A program made the position numbers and the translations under genes. Below are positions 7,402 to 15,952 of a DNA stretch of 64,000 bases, one piece after another. The first letter of the stretch is position 1; each line of letters opens with the position of its first letter. The stretch lies in NCBI RefSeq assembly GCF_013408665.1, contig NZ_JACCCL010000001.1:2284707-2348706 (forward strand). Direction: 5' to 3'. The notes under the pieces were generated by a model. That model was given only the letters and a program-made list of their open reading frames with translations. It had not been told where the DNA came from and did not search any database. This DNA is from Sporosarcina sp. JAI121. GTDB taxonomy: Bacteria; Bacillota; Bacilli; Bacillales_A; Planococcaceae.

Positions 7402-9636
7402 TCAGATTAGTTTCTGATTTGTAGTGGTGACTGTCACCCCAACAATATGCAGTTCATGCATTGGTCTTGTCATTGCTACGTATAGTAACTTCCGGTCGAT
7501 TGGATGGTTACGAAATGGTTCGTTGAAGGTTGCTATAATGACCGCATCGAATTCCAGCCCCTTCGCCAAATGACTTGGAATGATAAGCAGACACTTATCG
7601 CTGATGCCGGATTGTTCACCCAGCAATTGAATCGGCATCCCGAACTTCTCCAGATGAATATGAATCTTCTCCGCATCTTTCCGTGTTTTGCAGATTAGTG
7701 CTACTGATTGATGTCCGCGTTTGATAATGCCTTCATAGATATTTTTAATTCTAGCACTATCAAACTCGGGCATATCGTAGAATTGAGGTTCCCTCCCATG
7801 GCGTACGACCGGTTCTACAAGCGGCAGATCTTCTTCCATCCGAGTAAGTACTTGATTGGCCAAATTCATTATTTCAATTGTCGTCCGATAGCTTTTTTGG
7901 AGTGTCGTGTATGTTGCACGGGGGAACAGTTCTTTAACAGGTTCCCACGACGTTAATGACCTATAGCTGTGAATTCCTTGGGCCAGATCTCCGACCATCG
8001 TAAACATATCCGTCTCGAGTCCTTCTTGTAATGAAGCGAGCTGAAATTCACTATAATCCTGAACTTCATCAATGAAGACAACCCTCATCTTCCAGTTATC
8101 TGCAACACCTTTCAGCAAGGCATGCAAATAATAAATGGCCGCTAAATCTTCAACTTCCCAGACTTCTTTTTTATGTGCATCAAAAAAAGCATTCTTTTCA
8201 TTGTCGGACCAGTCGTGTACGAGCTCTTTTTGCAGTTCCTTGCTTGCCAGCCAATCCCGGTACAGCTTTTTCACATTGAATTTTTTGAATCTGCGCATGT
8301 AGACCGTTACGGTCGTCTTCCCTTCTTTTTCAATGATGGGAAGCCTTTCGTCGCGTTCTTCCAAAATTCTCGTCAATTTCGCTTTTCTTTTTTCTTCATC
8401 CCGGATTCCATACAGTGCCTTATCAAGTGCAGCATCATACTTTGTCGTTAGCATCGTCATGAGTTGTTTCCTTTTACGCTTAACGTCACTATCAACGATG
8501 ATTTTAATTCGCTCTAGTCTTTTTTCGACCGGCAAATAGGCAAAGTCTTTTAGAAAGAGCTGTTTCAATCGGGAAGCCTTCATAATCCGATACTTTTCAA
8601 TGAAGACATCTTGAAACAGGTCCGCCATATCAAGTTCCAGCTTCTTTACATAACGGCGCATGATTTCCCTGTATTGAAGTGAACCCTTCACACGTGTCAC
8701 AAATAGCAAACCCGTTTCTAGCGTTTCAGATTCGGTCAACTGTTCCAACTTTGCATCCGGATCTGTCAATTTCAGTTTCAGCCCCGTCGCATTCAGTACA
8801 TATTCCGTATAAGTCGTTTGACAAATACGCCCTACACCAAGTTCAGGCAGTACATCCGCGATATAATCCATGAATAACTTACTAGGTGCTAAAATCATCA
8901 GTTTATCGGATGGAAAGTTTTCACCCAACGTATAAAGGAAATAAGATATTCGATGGAGAGCGATTGTCGTCTTGCCACTCCCTGCGGCCCCTTGGACAAT
9001 AATAGGCTGTTTTAAGTTTGCGCGAATGATGGCATTCTGTTCAGCTTGGATTGTCGACACAATTTCGGTCAGCCTAGTGTCCGCCTTGCCGGCTAGTGCT
9101 TCCTGAAGCAGTTCGTCGTTAGTCGTCAGGTCGACATCGCGAATATCAAGAAGCTCCCCCTCCTCAATCCGATACTGCCGTTTAGAATACAGATGTCCTT
9201 CAAATTCTTCATCCCGCACTTTATAAGACAGATTACCAAGCCTGCCGTCGTAATATACATTTGCGACAGGAGAGCGCCAGTCGACGATAATAGGTTCCTG
9301 CGTTTCACGATGGAATAAAGAGGTTTTACCGATATAAAGCAGCTCATCCGCCTCATCTTCCTTTTGAAAATGAATGCGGGCGAAATAAGGTTTTTGCTGA
9401 ATAGCTTCCAGCCCTTCTTTTTGCGAGCGGGCCATTTCAAAAAAGCGGGTGTTGGTCAATATGTTGATGTAGCTTAAACTGGAGTCCAAGTAATCCAAGT
9501 CGGCTATTGACTGGCGGATCTGATCTTGAGAGGATTTCACGTCACTAAGAGATTCCTCTAAAAGTTTTTGCATGTATTCTTTTGTGTAATCAAGGCGCTG
9601 TATTTCAAATTCGAAATCAGGATGTTTCTGCATCAT
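7402..9636 (-). CDS. helD: RNA polymerase recycling helicase HelD
   Basis: A 744-residue UvrD/Rep-like superfamily 1 ATPase that in Bacillus binds stalled RNA polymerase and frees it from DNA. The N-terminal 120 residues form the predicted coiled-coil arm (charged helices up to about residue 80), followed by the HelD pattern PIIVDWRSPVANVYYDG. Walker A GAAGSGKTT is at about 216-224, Walker B is VVFIDEVQD, and C-terminal motifs QKSYRTT and LLYVAMTRP are present. The ATG at 9636 follows TGGAGGA with a 6-base gap; the longer frame begins 26 codons upstream of this site. Length fits the family. Confidence 0.93.
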   Translation of the reverse strand: MMQKHPDFEFEIQRLDYTKEYMQKLLEESLSDVKSSQDQIRQSIADLDYLDSSLSYINILTNTRFFEMARSQKEGLEAIQQKPYFARIHFQKEDEADELLYIGKTSLFHRETQEPIIVDWRSPVANVYYDGRLGNLSYKVRDEEFEGHLYSKRQYRIEEGELLDIRDVDLTTNDELLQEALAGKADTRLTEIVSTIQAEQNAIIRANLKQPIIVQGAAGSGKTTIALHRISYFLYTLGENFPSDKLMILAPSKLFMDYIADVLPELGVGRICQTTYTEYVLNATGLKLKLTDPDAKLEQLTESETLETGLLFVTRVKGSLQYREIMRRYVKKLELDMADLFQDVFIEKYRIMKASRLKQLFLKDFAYLPVEKRLERIKIIVDSDVKRKRKQLMTMLTTKYDAALDKALYGIRDEEKRKAKLTRILEERDERLPIIEKEGKTTVTVYMRRFKKFNVKKLYRDWLASKELQKELVHDWSDNEKNAFFDAHKKEVWEVEDLAAIYYLHALLKGVADNWKMRVVFIDEVQDYSEFQLASLQEGLETDMFTMVGDLAQGIHSYRSLTSWEPVKELFPRATYTTLQKSYRTTIEIMNLANQVLTRMEEDLPLVEPVVRHGREPQFYDMPEFDSARIKNIYEGIIKRGHQSVALICKTRKDAEKIHIHLEKFGMPIQLLGEQSGISDKCLLIIPSHLAKGLEFDAVIIATFNEPFRNHPIDRKLLYVAMTRPMHELHIVGVTVTTTNQKLI

Positions 9637-9924
9637 ACAGGTCCTCCACTTTACGTATTTGCGTCCCTTAGTTTCTATAAATATAAAATCAGGAAATTTT
9701 GAACAGTATTCCATAATATCACTGTTAGCATCTCAGCGCAATCCATATTCTCAATATTACAAAACTATTCAAGGTGGGCACTATAAAACTAAAGACTTTT
9801 CATTAAATATGTACTTACAGTTTCCACCACTACCTAATTAAATTGACGTATTGAATATGATGTAAAACTAAGTGTGGCAACTGAAAAACTCTCCATTCAG
9901 GAAGAAAGTTAGATACCCCATAAT

Positions 9925-10020
9925 ACACGCTTCGGCGCTTGGGGATGCTTCCCGCTATAAGCCAGACAACTTCGTCGCCAGTCTTATGGCTTCAGCTACC
10001 CCAGTAAGACGCCTCCGCTC
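9925..10020 (+). repeat. Full-length CGCTTCGG dispersed element (reference copy A)
   Basis: A 96-bp element. The left end ACACGCTTCGGCGCTTGGGG and the right end CCCCAGTAAGACGCCTCCGC can pair as an outer stem (GGCGCTT with AAGACGCC, and GGGG with CCCC). The middle holds a second inverted repeat, AAGCCAGAC with GTCTTATGGCTT around an ACTTCGTCGCCA loop. The copy at 38083-38178 has exactly the same length and roughly 80 identical positions. It lies in a 1.1-kb gene-poor stretch; 9637-9924 before it and 10021-10201 after it show no gene. Confidence 0.85.
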
Positions 10021-10201
10021 TTTTTATATACCATATTTAAATTCCCGACTTACATAGATAATACTTTGATTTATAAAGCAAAATCCGGGCATTATATTCG
10101 AAGTTACTGAAAAATAACGTTTTAAATTCCATAAGTAACTTTAGATTTAAAAAGACGACATTTCGTTTGATTCTGTACAAAATTGGTGCCTTTCCTGTTA
10201 A

Positions 10202-10348
10202 TTATTTTCCTCTGATTCTCCCATTATAAGAGTCCCAAATCTTGTAAGCTTGACCGAGCATAATGCTATCGCACTTTGTTAAAGCTCGCCTGTAATCCGT
10301 TTACTCTGGATCAAAGAATTAGGTGACATCAATATTCTTGGGAGAATC
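10202..10348 (-). pseudogene. Coding remnant, unknown gene
   Basis: On the minus strand one frame reads as coherent protein (TDYRRALTKCDSIMLGQAYK, then IWDSYNGRIRGK and a TAA at 10202-10204), but two further in-frame TAA codons occur upstream at about 10301-10303 and 10319-10321. The coherent frame stops at 10348, exactly where a copy of the short dispersed repeat begins. I do not recognise the family. The most economical reading is the 3' end of a lost gene. Confidence 0.5.
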
Positions 10349-10384
10349 CAGCGCAGGCGCCTTTCATGTGGTAGCCGAAGCGTT
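10349..10384 (+). repeat. Short dispersed element, GCAGGCGCC variant
   Basis: Reads CAGCGCAGGCGCCTTTCATG, then TGGTAGCCGAAGCGTT. Its ends are the reverse complement of the CGCTTCGG and GGCGCC modules. A close relative lies at 57616-57647 (GCAGGCGCCTTTCATGGACA, then AGCGTTCGG). It abuts the coding remnant at 10202-10348. Confidence 0.6.
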
Positions 10385-10680
10385 ATTCAATGAAATCTTT
10401 ACTCCATCATAGCTAGTCGACTATTCCCTTATAAAAATGAACAATCCTCTACTTCTCATCAAACTCTAATCTTTGTCACATTTCCCTCTAACAAAGAAAC
10501 GTTATTCTATATTAGCAGGGCAGCCAAAACGTTAGTAAAGGAAATCCTTACTTCCACTAAATTAGTCCACAAATTACTTTTGTAAAATGAAATAACCATT
10601 TGTTCTCATCAAACTCTAATCTTCGTCACATTTCCCTATAATTTTGAAACGTTATTCTATATATACAGGGCAGGTGGAAC
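10381..10680. repeat. Tandem duplication of about 150 bp
   Basis: Two direct copies with a 149-150 base period: 10381-10529 and 10530-10680. The best conserved 71 bases are 10453-10523 and 10603-10673, sharing TTCTCATCAAACTCTAATCT, GTCACATTTCCCT, AAACGTTATTCTATAT and CAGGGCAG; the upstream halves (GAAATC.TTACT.CC and TAAAATGAA blocks) are also related but more diverged. The duplication lies directly upstream of two tandem paralogous small genes and probably carries their regulatory sequence. No clean -35/-10 pair could be fixed. Confidence 0.75.
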
Positions 10681-10757
10681 ATATTACATCAGGCTTGCCG
10701 CGAAATAAATTAGCAGCAAAATTATTCTATAAACTATAAAAAACGGAGGCTAAAACC

Positions 10758-10949
10758 ATGTTAACTAAACTTCAAAAAAGAATTCATGGATGGATAACAT
10801 TACATTTCCAAGGGAAAGATCTTTCATTGCTCTCCCAAAATGCAGTCACTAACTGGTTTAACCCAAATCCATTAAGCAAACATGAAATACAGCAATTACA
10901 AAATGATAGAATCAAAGCAAATGCCAAAATGCATAACTTTATATATTAA
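10758..10949 (+). CDS. Small YheE-like (DUF5342) protein, copy 1
   Basis: A 63-residue protein whose C-terminal half (NWFNPNPLSKHEIQQL) is nearly the same as that of the next gene, while its N-terminal half is shorter and more diverged. The pattern F-x-G-K-D ... W-x-NP-x-PL resembles the YheE/DUF5342 family of short Bacillus proteins, by recall rather than by search. It starts at an ATG after ACGGAGGCT, a leader shared base for base with the following gene. Function unknown; spore-related expression has been suggested for some small Bacillus genes of this kind, but nothing here proves it. Confidence 0.7.
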   Translation: MLTKLQKRIHGWITLHFQGKDLSLLSQNAVTNWFNPNPLSKHEIQQLQNDRIKANAKMHNFIY

Positions 10950-10979
10950 AATTAATCTTTAAAAACGGAGGCTTTATAT

Positions 10980-11204
10980 ATGTTAAATCAATTCCACATC
11001 ACAAAAGCATTATTCCAGAACCATATTAATGAGCGGTTTTCATTTTCATTGAACTACCAAGGTAATGACTTTCAAGGAATCTATCATGAAGGTGTTATCA
11101 ACTGGTTCAATCCACACCCACTAAACAAAATGGAAATTCAACAGTTGGGACAAGTTGAATCCACTGTAACTGATAAAATGGAAGAACTCCTCGTATCCAT
11201 GTAA
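10980..11204 (+). CDS. Small YheE-like (DUF5342) protein, copy 2
   Basis: A 74-residue paralogue of the preceding gene. It reads FSFSLNYQGNDFQGIYHEG, then INWFNPHPLNKMEIQQL, which fits the YheE/DUF5342 layout (FHI, FSF, QG-x-x-x-GIYH, W-x-x-P-x-P) better than copy 1. Both genes share the leader AAAAACGGAGGCT, so the second gene arose by duplication together with its ribosome site. A strong terminator follows at 11226. The two genes form one operon with a 30-base gap. Function unknown. Confidence 0.78.
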   Translation: MLNQFHITKALFQNHINERFSFSLNYQGNDFQGIYHEGVINWFNPHPLNKMEIQQLGQVESTVTDKMEELLVSM

Positions 11205-11225
11205 AGAAACAAACGCACTAAAAAC

Positions 11226-11262
11226 AAGCAGATTGCACGTGGCAATCTGCTTGTCGTATTTT
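11226..11262 (+). terminator. Terminator of the YheE-like pair
   Basis: AAGCAGATTGC, loop ACGTG, GCAATCTGCTT, then a T-rich run. Perfect 11-bp stem. Confidence 0.85.
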
Positions 11263-11282
11263 TTGCTTATAATCAATTCAAA

Positions 11283-11966
11283 TCACTTTTCAAAACGAAC
11301 AACCCACAGGTCATCCAACTTTTCAATTCCCGTGCCAATCCAGCCTTCTAGAAGATACTGTTGTTGTTCCTTTGTATCCTCCATCGCTATATGTCGACTT
11401 TTCGTGAATTCATATCCCGTTGCTGATTGTTTTAGGTCTTTCATCAAAATATACCTCAACATGTCTCCGTATTTCATCTTTAATGATACGATTTGCATGC
11501 CGTGGGCAAATTTGTCTTTTAAGCTGGCAATGTTGAATGGAGCAACAGTTGTACAGATGTAGCGGAACTTTTCTCCATCCACCGCTCCCATTAATACTTT
11601 CCCCAATAATACTTGTAACTTATTTCCCCGGAAATCCGGATCAACATTCGAAATTTCAGAGTAAAGCACTAGCGGCCACTCATTTCTAGGTAACCCTGCA
11701 TCTATCCCCAGATGCTCTTCATCGATTTCAGGCTCAAGCATGGCCCGGAATGCAATCAATCGTTCATTATAATAAGCACCTATCATTATCCCCTTGCCAT
11801 TTAAAATGTATAGAAACTCCCCTTCTGTTAATGGTTGCAAAAAGGACTCTGTAGTTAACGTTTCAACTACTTTGCGTTGCAGTGCAAGAATTTCATCGAG
11901 TTGATCAACAGTTAATTGAATGATAGTAATTTCTTGCCCATTTTTTAAAATATGCTTTTGTTTCAT
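11283..11966 (-). CDS. GNAT-like N-acetyltransferase domain protein
   Basis: A 227-residue protein whose middle (LYSEISNVDPDFRGNKLQVLLG) matches the acetyl-CoA-binding core of GNAT enzymes, with a relaxed R/G-x-x-G pattern. It overlaps the upstream enolase-superfamily gene by four bases (ATGA), so the two are translated together. Its ligand is unknown. The pairing suggests that it modifies, or protects by acetylation, a substrate or product of the partner enzyme; that is inference from gene order only. Confidence 0.75.
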   Translation of the reverse strand: MKQKHILKNGQEITIIQLTVDQLDEILALQRKVVETLTTESFLQPLTEGEFLYILNGKGIMIGAYYNERLIAFRAMLEPEIDEEHLGIDAGLPRNEWPLVLYSEISNVDPDFRGNKLQVLLGKVLMGAVDGEKFRYICTTVAPFNIASLKDKFAHGMQIVSLKMKYGDMLRYILMKDLKQSATGYEFTKSRHIAMEDTKEQQQYLLEGWIGTGIEKLDDLWVVRFEK

Positions 11967-13075
11967 CCCATCACCTTCTCCGAGAATATAGTAAGTTCTT
12001 TGAGCACTTGCTCATCAATTTCAATCCCTAATCCGGGCTTGTCATTCAAGCGGATAAACGGAACATCGTAGTGTAAATCTCCAACGTCTTTACTGAATTT
12101 AAGGGGCCCTGTCAATTCAACACTTGTAATAATCTTTTTCGAGAATGCGACATGGAATCCAGCCGCTGACCCAACGGACGACTCGACCATTGAACCGATT
12201 TGACACTCAATTCCAGCCATTTCCGCCATATGGGCAAGCTTTGTGGCCGGATAAATACCACCGCATTTCATCAATTTAATGTTCACTTTGTCCGCAGCAC
12301 GTTTGGCAATGATTTCCCTCATGTCACGCACGCCGCGCAAGCCTTCGTCAATCATCATTGGAGTGGAGGTTTTGGACTTCACTTCCACCATGCCGTCGAT
12401 ATCATCGGCGCGAACCGGCTGTTCTAACCAATCAAGCGAACAATTATCCAGTCTTTGAAGTCCTTGCAGTGTATTGGCACTCGTTTTCCACCCCTGGTTC
12501 ACATCCACACGAATCGCAATTCCCTCGCCTACACGTTCACGTACTGCTTGAATGCGCAACACATCATCAGCAACATTAGTGCCGACTTTCATTTTCATCG
12601 AGCGATAACCTTCAGCCACTTTTTCTTCGGCTTCTTTTGCCATTTCTTCCGGCGCCGCGATGCTTAAAACATGTGTAATCGGAAATTCATCGTGGTATCT
12701 TCCTCCAAGAAGATCATAGACAGGGACCCCAAGCGCTTTTCCTACAGCATCATAGCATGCAATATCGATTGCAGCTTTAGCGGTTGGTACTCCGTAAATT
12801 TCGGAATCCATCAATTCATGGATGCGTTCCATATTCATCGGATTTTCGCCTATCAGTTTTGGTGCCAGGGTGTTTTTCAAGACTGCAAAGATGCCTTCCC
12901 AGCTCTCTCCTGTTACATGCTCGTCCGCTACACTTTCTCCGTAACCGACAATCCCCGTATCAGTTGTGATTTTCACAATGACAGAAGGCATGTAATCGTA
13001 CGTTGCATAGCTGATGACAAAAGGTTCATATAGTGGCAAGTGAATCGCATGAATTTCAATTTCAGTAATTTTCAT
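11963..13075 (-). CDS. Mandelate racemase / muconate lactonizing enzyme family protein
   Basis: A 370-residue enolase-superfamily enzyme with an N-terminal capping domain and a C-terminal barrel. Catalytic residues of the muconate-lactonizing subgroup are in place: K161-x-K163 at the second strand, metal ligands D191, E218 and D243, and K267 on the opposite face (IKLMK). Known relatives are L-Ala-D/L-Glu epimerases, N-succinylamino acid racemases and muconate cycloisomerases. The DxD pair after strand eight that marks dipeptide epimerases (for example YkfB) is replaced here by VELTGPLKF, so the substrate is open. It is divergent from the regulator gene and overlaps the acetyltransferase gene. 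Confidence 0.85.
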   Translation of the reverse strand: MKITEIEIHAIHLPLYEPFVISYATYDYMPSVIVKITTDTGIVGYGESVADEHVTGESWEGIFAVLKNTLAPKLIGENPMNMERIHELMDSEIYGVPTAKAAIDIACYDAVGKALGVPVYDLLGGRYHDEFPITHVLSIAAPEEMAKEAEEKVAEGYRSMKMKVGTNVADDVLRIQAVRERVGEGIAIRVDVNQGWKTSANTLQGLQRLDNCSLDWLEQPVRADDIDGMVEVKSKTSTPMMIDEGLRGVRDMREIIAKRAADKVNIKLMKCGGIYPATKLAHMAEMAGIECQIGSMVESSVGSAAGFHVAFSKKIITSVELTGPLKFSKDVGDLHYDVPFIRLNDKPGLGIEIDEQVLKELTIFSEKVMG

Positions 13076-13094
13076 AAAGGCAACACCCTTTCTA

Positions 13095-13146
13095 TTGGCA
13101 AAGTCTATATTTTATTGTAACATTGTCGTTAAATAGTCGCTAATTA
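13095..13146 (+). promoter_or_regulatory. Divergent promoter region with direct-repeat operator
   Basis: For the regulator gene, TTGGCA (13095-13100), a 17-base spacer and TAACAT (13118-13123) form a plausible SigA promoter. Directly after the -10 lies TGTCGTTAAATAGTCGCTAA (13124-13143), two direct copies of GTCGYTAAATA-like 11-mers. Nearly the same block sits directly after the -10 of nhaC at 15953-15976. The divergent enolase promoter must overlap the same bases (TACAAT or TAAAAT on the minus strand near 13112-13120). The likely ligand is the product of the gene at 13160. Confidence 0.65.
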
Positions 13147-13159
13147 AGGAGGCTTCATT

Positions 13160-14410
13160 TTGAAAGTTAAAATCGCTGTCATAGGATCGAATGATTTTTG
13201 CCGGCGTACAGAACAGCTTGTCGGCAATCGAAAAGACATTGAACTCAATTGCTATCGCTATGATGAACCCAGTGAAGCCCCCAGTTTGATGCAGACACTT
13301 ACACCAAGTGATGCCATTCTATTTTCAGGTTCACTTCCGTATTTTTATTCAAAGAAGGTGCTGGACGGCCTGTCTATCCCTGCCGTGTATCTGCAACAAG
13401 ATGAAACAGCTGTTGCCATCACATTACTTAAACTCTCTTCACAAGGGTTGCAGGATTTGAGCCGCATATCCATCGATGTGCGTGAACAATCCAATATTGA
13501 ACGTGTCTTAAATGATTTGAATCGAAAGATAGAGTTACCTTTCATTCACTTACTGCAAGATGAAGAAATGATAGAAGCAATCACTTCCTATCACCAATCA
13601 CTCTTTTTACAAGGCAAAACAGATATGGCGATTACAAGTGTCCATGCCGTTTTCGAACAACTGCAACAGCAAAACATTCCTGCGTGTAAAATGATCGATC
13701 CTGAAAGCACAATCCTTCGTTGTATAGACCAAGTAAAACAGCAAGCTCTTCTACACAAAAGTCAGTCTGCCCAGATTGCAGTCGGCATTGTACATGCAAC
13801 TTCACCAACTATCAATATTGAAACGGCCATCACGACAATCTCGTCCATCATGCAGGCCCGCTGGAATGTGAAGGATGAACGATATACTTTATACACATCG
13901 ATGGGAAACCTCGAATCCGCTTTAAAAAGAAGAGAATTCCTGTCTACTTTCGAGACCCTTGCCAATAAAGCCAAGATGGCATTCGGCTACGGCGAGTCGA
14001 TTATAGATGCAACTGCCAACGCCAACATTGCACTCGATCTCATACAGCACAATGACGGGCATTCTTTTTACATAGTAGATTCAAATAAAAGATTGTACGG
14101 CCCATTTCCGAAATCGTTCGGAATCGTAGAATTGAAGAACATAGAGCCTGAACTCGTTAAGATGGCCGATAAAACGAAACTTAGTCCAGCTAACATTTCA
14201 AAATTGATGCATTACAGTCAAACACGTCAAACGAAACAATTTACAGCAAATGATTTGTCGCTGTACTTGGACGTCTCACGAAGAACTGCGGAGCGTACGT
14301 TAAAAAAACTTGTTGAATTCGATTATGTGAAAATCGTGGGTGAAGAAATGACGTATCGCCAAGGCAGACCCCGCGCTTTATATGAGTTTAATTTTCACTC
14401 TTATCGGTAA
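13160..14410 (+). CDS. Transcriptional regulator with C-terminal winged helix
   Basis: A 416-residue protein. The N-terminal 120 residues look like a sensory domain (KIAVIGSNDFCRRTEQLVGN), the centre (about 200-320) ends in GYGESIIDATANANIAL, which recalls the GTP cyclohydrolase III / GGDEF-like fold, and the C-terminus (about 345-410) is a winged helix with FTANDLSLYLDVSRRTAERT as recognition region. Start is TTG after AAGGAGGC. It is divergent from the enolase-superfamily gene and next to nhaC, and both promoters share an operator, so it is probably a local repressor that also controls itself. The ligand is unknown. Confidence 0.7.
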   Translation: MKVKIAVIGSNDFCRRTEQLVGNRKDIELNCYRYDEPSEAPSLMQTLTPSDAILFSGSLPYFYSKKVLDGLSIPAVYLQQDETAVAITLLKLSSQGLQDLSRISIDVREQSNIERVLNDLNRKIELPFIHLLQDEEMIEAITSYHQSLFLQGKTDMAITSVHAVFEQLQQQNIPACKMIDPESTILRCIDQVKQQALLHKSQSAQIAVGIVHATSPTINIETAITTISSIMQARWNVKDERYTLYTSMGNLESALKRREFLSTFETLANKAKMAFGYGESIIDATANANIALDLIQHNDGHSFYIVDSNKRLYGPFPKSFGIVELKNIEPELVKMADKTKLSPANISKLMHYSQTRQTKQFTANDLSLYLDVSRRTAERTLKKLVEFDYVKIVGEEMTYRQGRPRALYEFNFHSYR

Positions 14411-14416
14411 AAAAAA

Positions 14417-14447
14417 GGAAAGTTCACAAACCCGATGTGGACTTTCC
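14417..14447. terminator. Bidirectional terminator between regulator gene and nhaC
   Basis: GGAAAGTTCACA, loop AACCCGA, TGTGGACTTTCC, flanked by an A-run on the left and T-rich bases on the right. It serves both convergent genes. Confidence 0.85.
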
Positions 14448-14456
14448 ATTCTTTCA

Positions 14457-15911
14457 TTATGCCAAATTGACTTCTTTATCCATTCTTTTTTCTTCCAACT
14501 CTTCTTCTTCCAGTTTTTCTATTTCCAGTTCCGTCAGCTTAACAATAGAAAAGCCTGTTATTGCATAAAGCATTGAAATGAGCGGAACAGCCAAATTCAA
14601 TATTGCATACGGACCGTATTGTACGACACTAACGCCCAATGTTCCTAATATGAATACGCCGCACGTATTCCATGGGATGAAAACCGATGTCAGCGTTCCG
14701 CCATCCTCAAGTGCACGCGATAAGTTTTTCGAATGTAACCCCATATTCCTATAGGCTCTACTGAACATGCGTGATGGTACAACGATGGAAATGTACTGCT
14801 CTGAACAAGATGCATTCGTTAAGAAACAAGCACCGATTGTCGATACGATTAAGGAAGCCGAGGATTTCACGACTTTAAGTAATTGATCCATCATTGCTTG
14901 AAGCATTCCCGAGAACTCCAAAATCCCTCCGAATGTCATCGCAACGATCGTCATGGAAACGGTATACATCATCGAATCCAATCCGCCTCTGTTAAATAAA
15001 TCATCTACCATTACATTACCCGTGGCAATTGTAAAACCGCTCTGCAACGCTTCTAATCCACCAACGAGAGAACCGCCTTGTATAAAGACTTGTGCCAGGA
15101 ACCCAAGAACAATACCAACAACAAGTGCGGGTATCGCGGGAACTTTCAATGCAACCATTACAATAACAGCCAGCGGTACAATCAAAAGCCACGGCGAAAT
15201 AAGAAAGCTCTCCTGCAACACTTTTGCTGTTTGTGCAATATCAGCGACTTCAATATTATTTTCTGCAAAGCGTTTTCCTAAATATGCATAGATACCAAGC
15301 GCAATAGCCAATCCGGGAATCGTAGTGTAAAACATATGCTTAATATGATCAAACAAATCCGTACCCGTCAATCCTGCTGCCAAGTTAGTTGTATCTGACA
15401 ATGGTGACATTTTATCCCCAAAATAAGCTCCAGAGATGACTGCTCCCGCAATCATTCCAGCGGGAATCCCCATACTCAAGCCGATTCCCATCCCTGCTAC
15501 ACCGATTGTTCCCATTGTCGACCATGAGCTGCCGATTGCTAAAGAAACAATCGAACAAATTAGACAAATAGTTACGAGGAACCAAGCAGGCGTAATAATT
15601 TGCAATCCATAGTAAATCATCGTCGCGACAATTCCGCCGCCCATCCATGCCCCAATAGTCAGCCCGACCAACATAATAATAACAACTGCAGGAAGTGCCA
15701 AACGAATTCCCTTATACATCATTTCCTCAATCTCTTTCCAAGTAAAACCAGCCCTCCAAGCAACAATAGCTGCAGTCGACGTTCCAATTATCAACGGTAT
15801 ATGCGGTCCTTGTTCTAATTTAACAACTGTAAAGATCATAACACCAATCATTACAACCAAGGGAACTAGTGCCATCCAAAAGCCTATCTTTCTATCCTGC
15901 TGTTGTTTCAT
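14457..15911 (-). CDS. Na+/H+ antiporter NhaC family protein
   Basis: A 484-residue membrane protein with about twelve hydrophobic segments. Family patterns GAVISGAYFGDKMSPLSDTT and NASCSEQYISIVVP are those of NhaC-type sodium/proton or amine exchangers, including tyramine/malate-lactate relatives. The C-terminal tail is highly charged (EIEKLEEEELEEKRMDKE). It is convergent to the regulator gene and shares its operator, so its cargo may be linked to the enolase-superfamily pathway, for example uptake of an organic acid or peptide rather than simple sodium export. That link is inference. It begins at ATG 15911 after GGGGGGAAT. Confidence 0.88.
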   Translation of the reverse strand: MKQQQDRKIGFWMALVPLVVMIGVMIFTVVKLEQGPHIPLIIGTSTAAIVAWRAGFTWKEIEEMMYKGIRLALPAVVIIMLVGLTIGAWMGGGIVATMIYYGLQIITPAWFLVTICLICSIVSLAIGSSWSTMGTIGVAGMGIGLSMGIPAGMIAGAVISGAYFGDKMSPLSDTTNLAAGLTGTDLFDHIKHMFYTTIPGLAIALGIYAYLGKRFAENNIEVADIAQTAKVLQESFLISPWLLIVPLAVIVMVALKVPAIPALVVGIVLGFLAQVFIQGGSLVGGLEALQSGFTIATGNVMVDDLFNRGGLDSMMYTVSMTIVAMTFGGILEFSGMLQAMMDQLLKVVKSSASLIVSTIGACFLTNASCSEQYISIVVPSRMFSRAYRNMGLHSKNLSRALEDGGTLTSVFIPWNTCGVFILGTLGVSVVQYGPYAILNLAVPLISMLYAITGFSIVKLTELEIEKLEEEELEEKRMDKEVNLA

Positions 15912-15952
15912 TTGTATTCCCCCCAGTTTGAAGTTTTCATAAAATTACTAAA

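Noticed and set aside
10453..10673. SigA promoters in the two 71-base cores of the tandem duplication
   Set aside because: TTGTCA and TATTCT are present but 24 bases apart, which is too far; other pairings are poor, so only the duplication is claimed.
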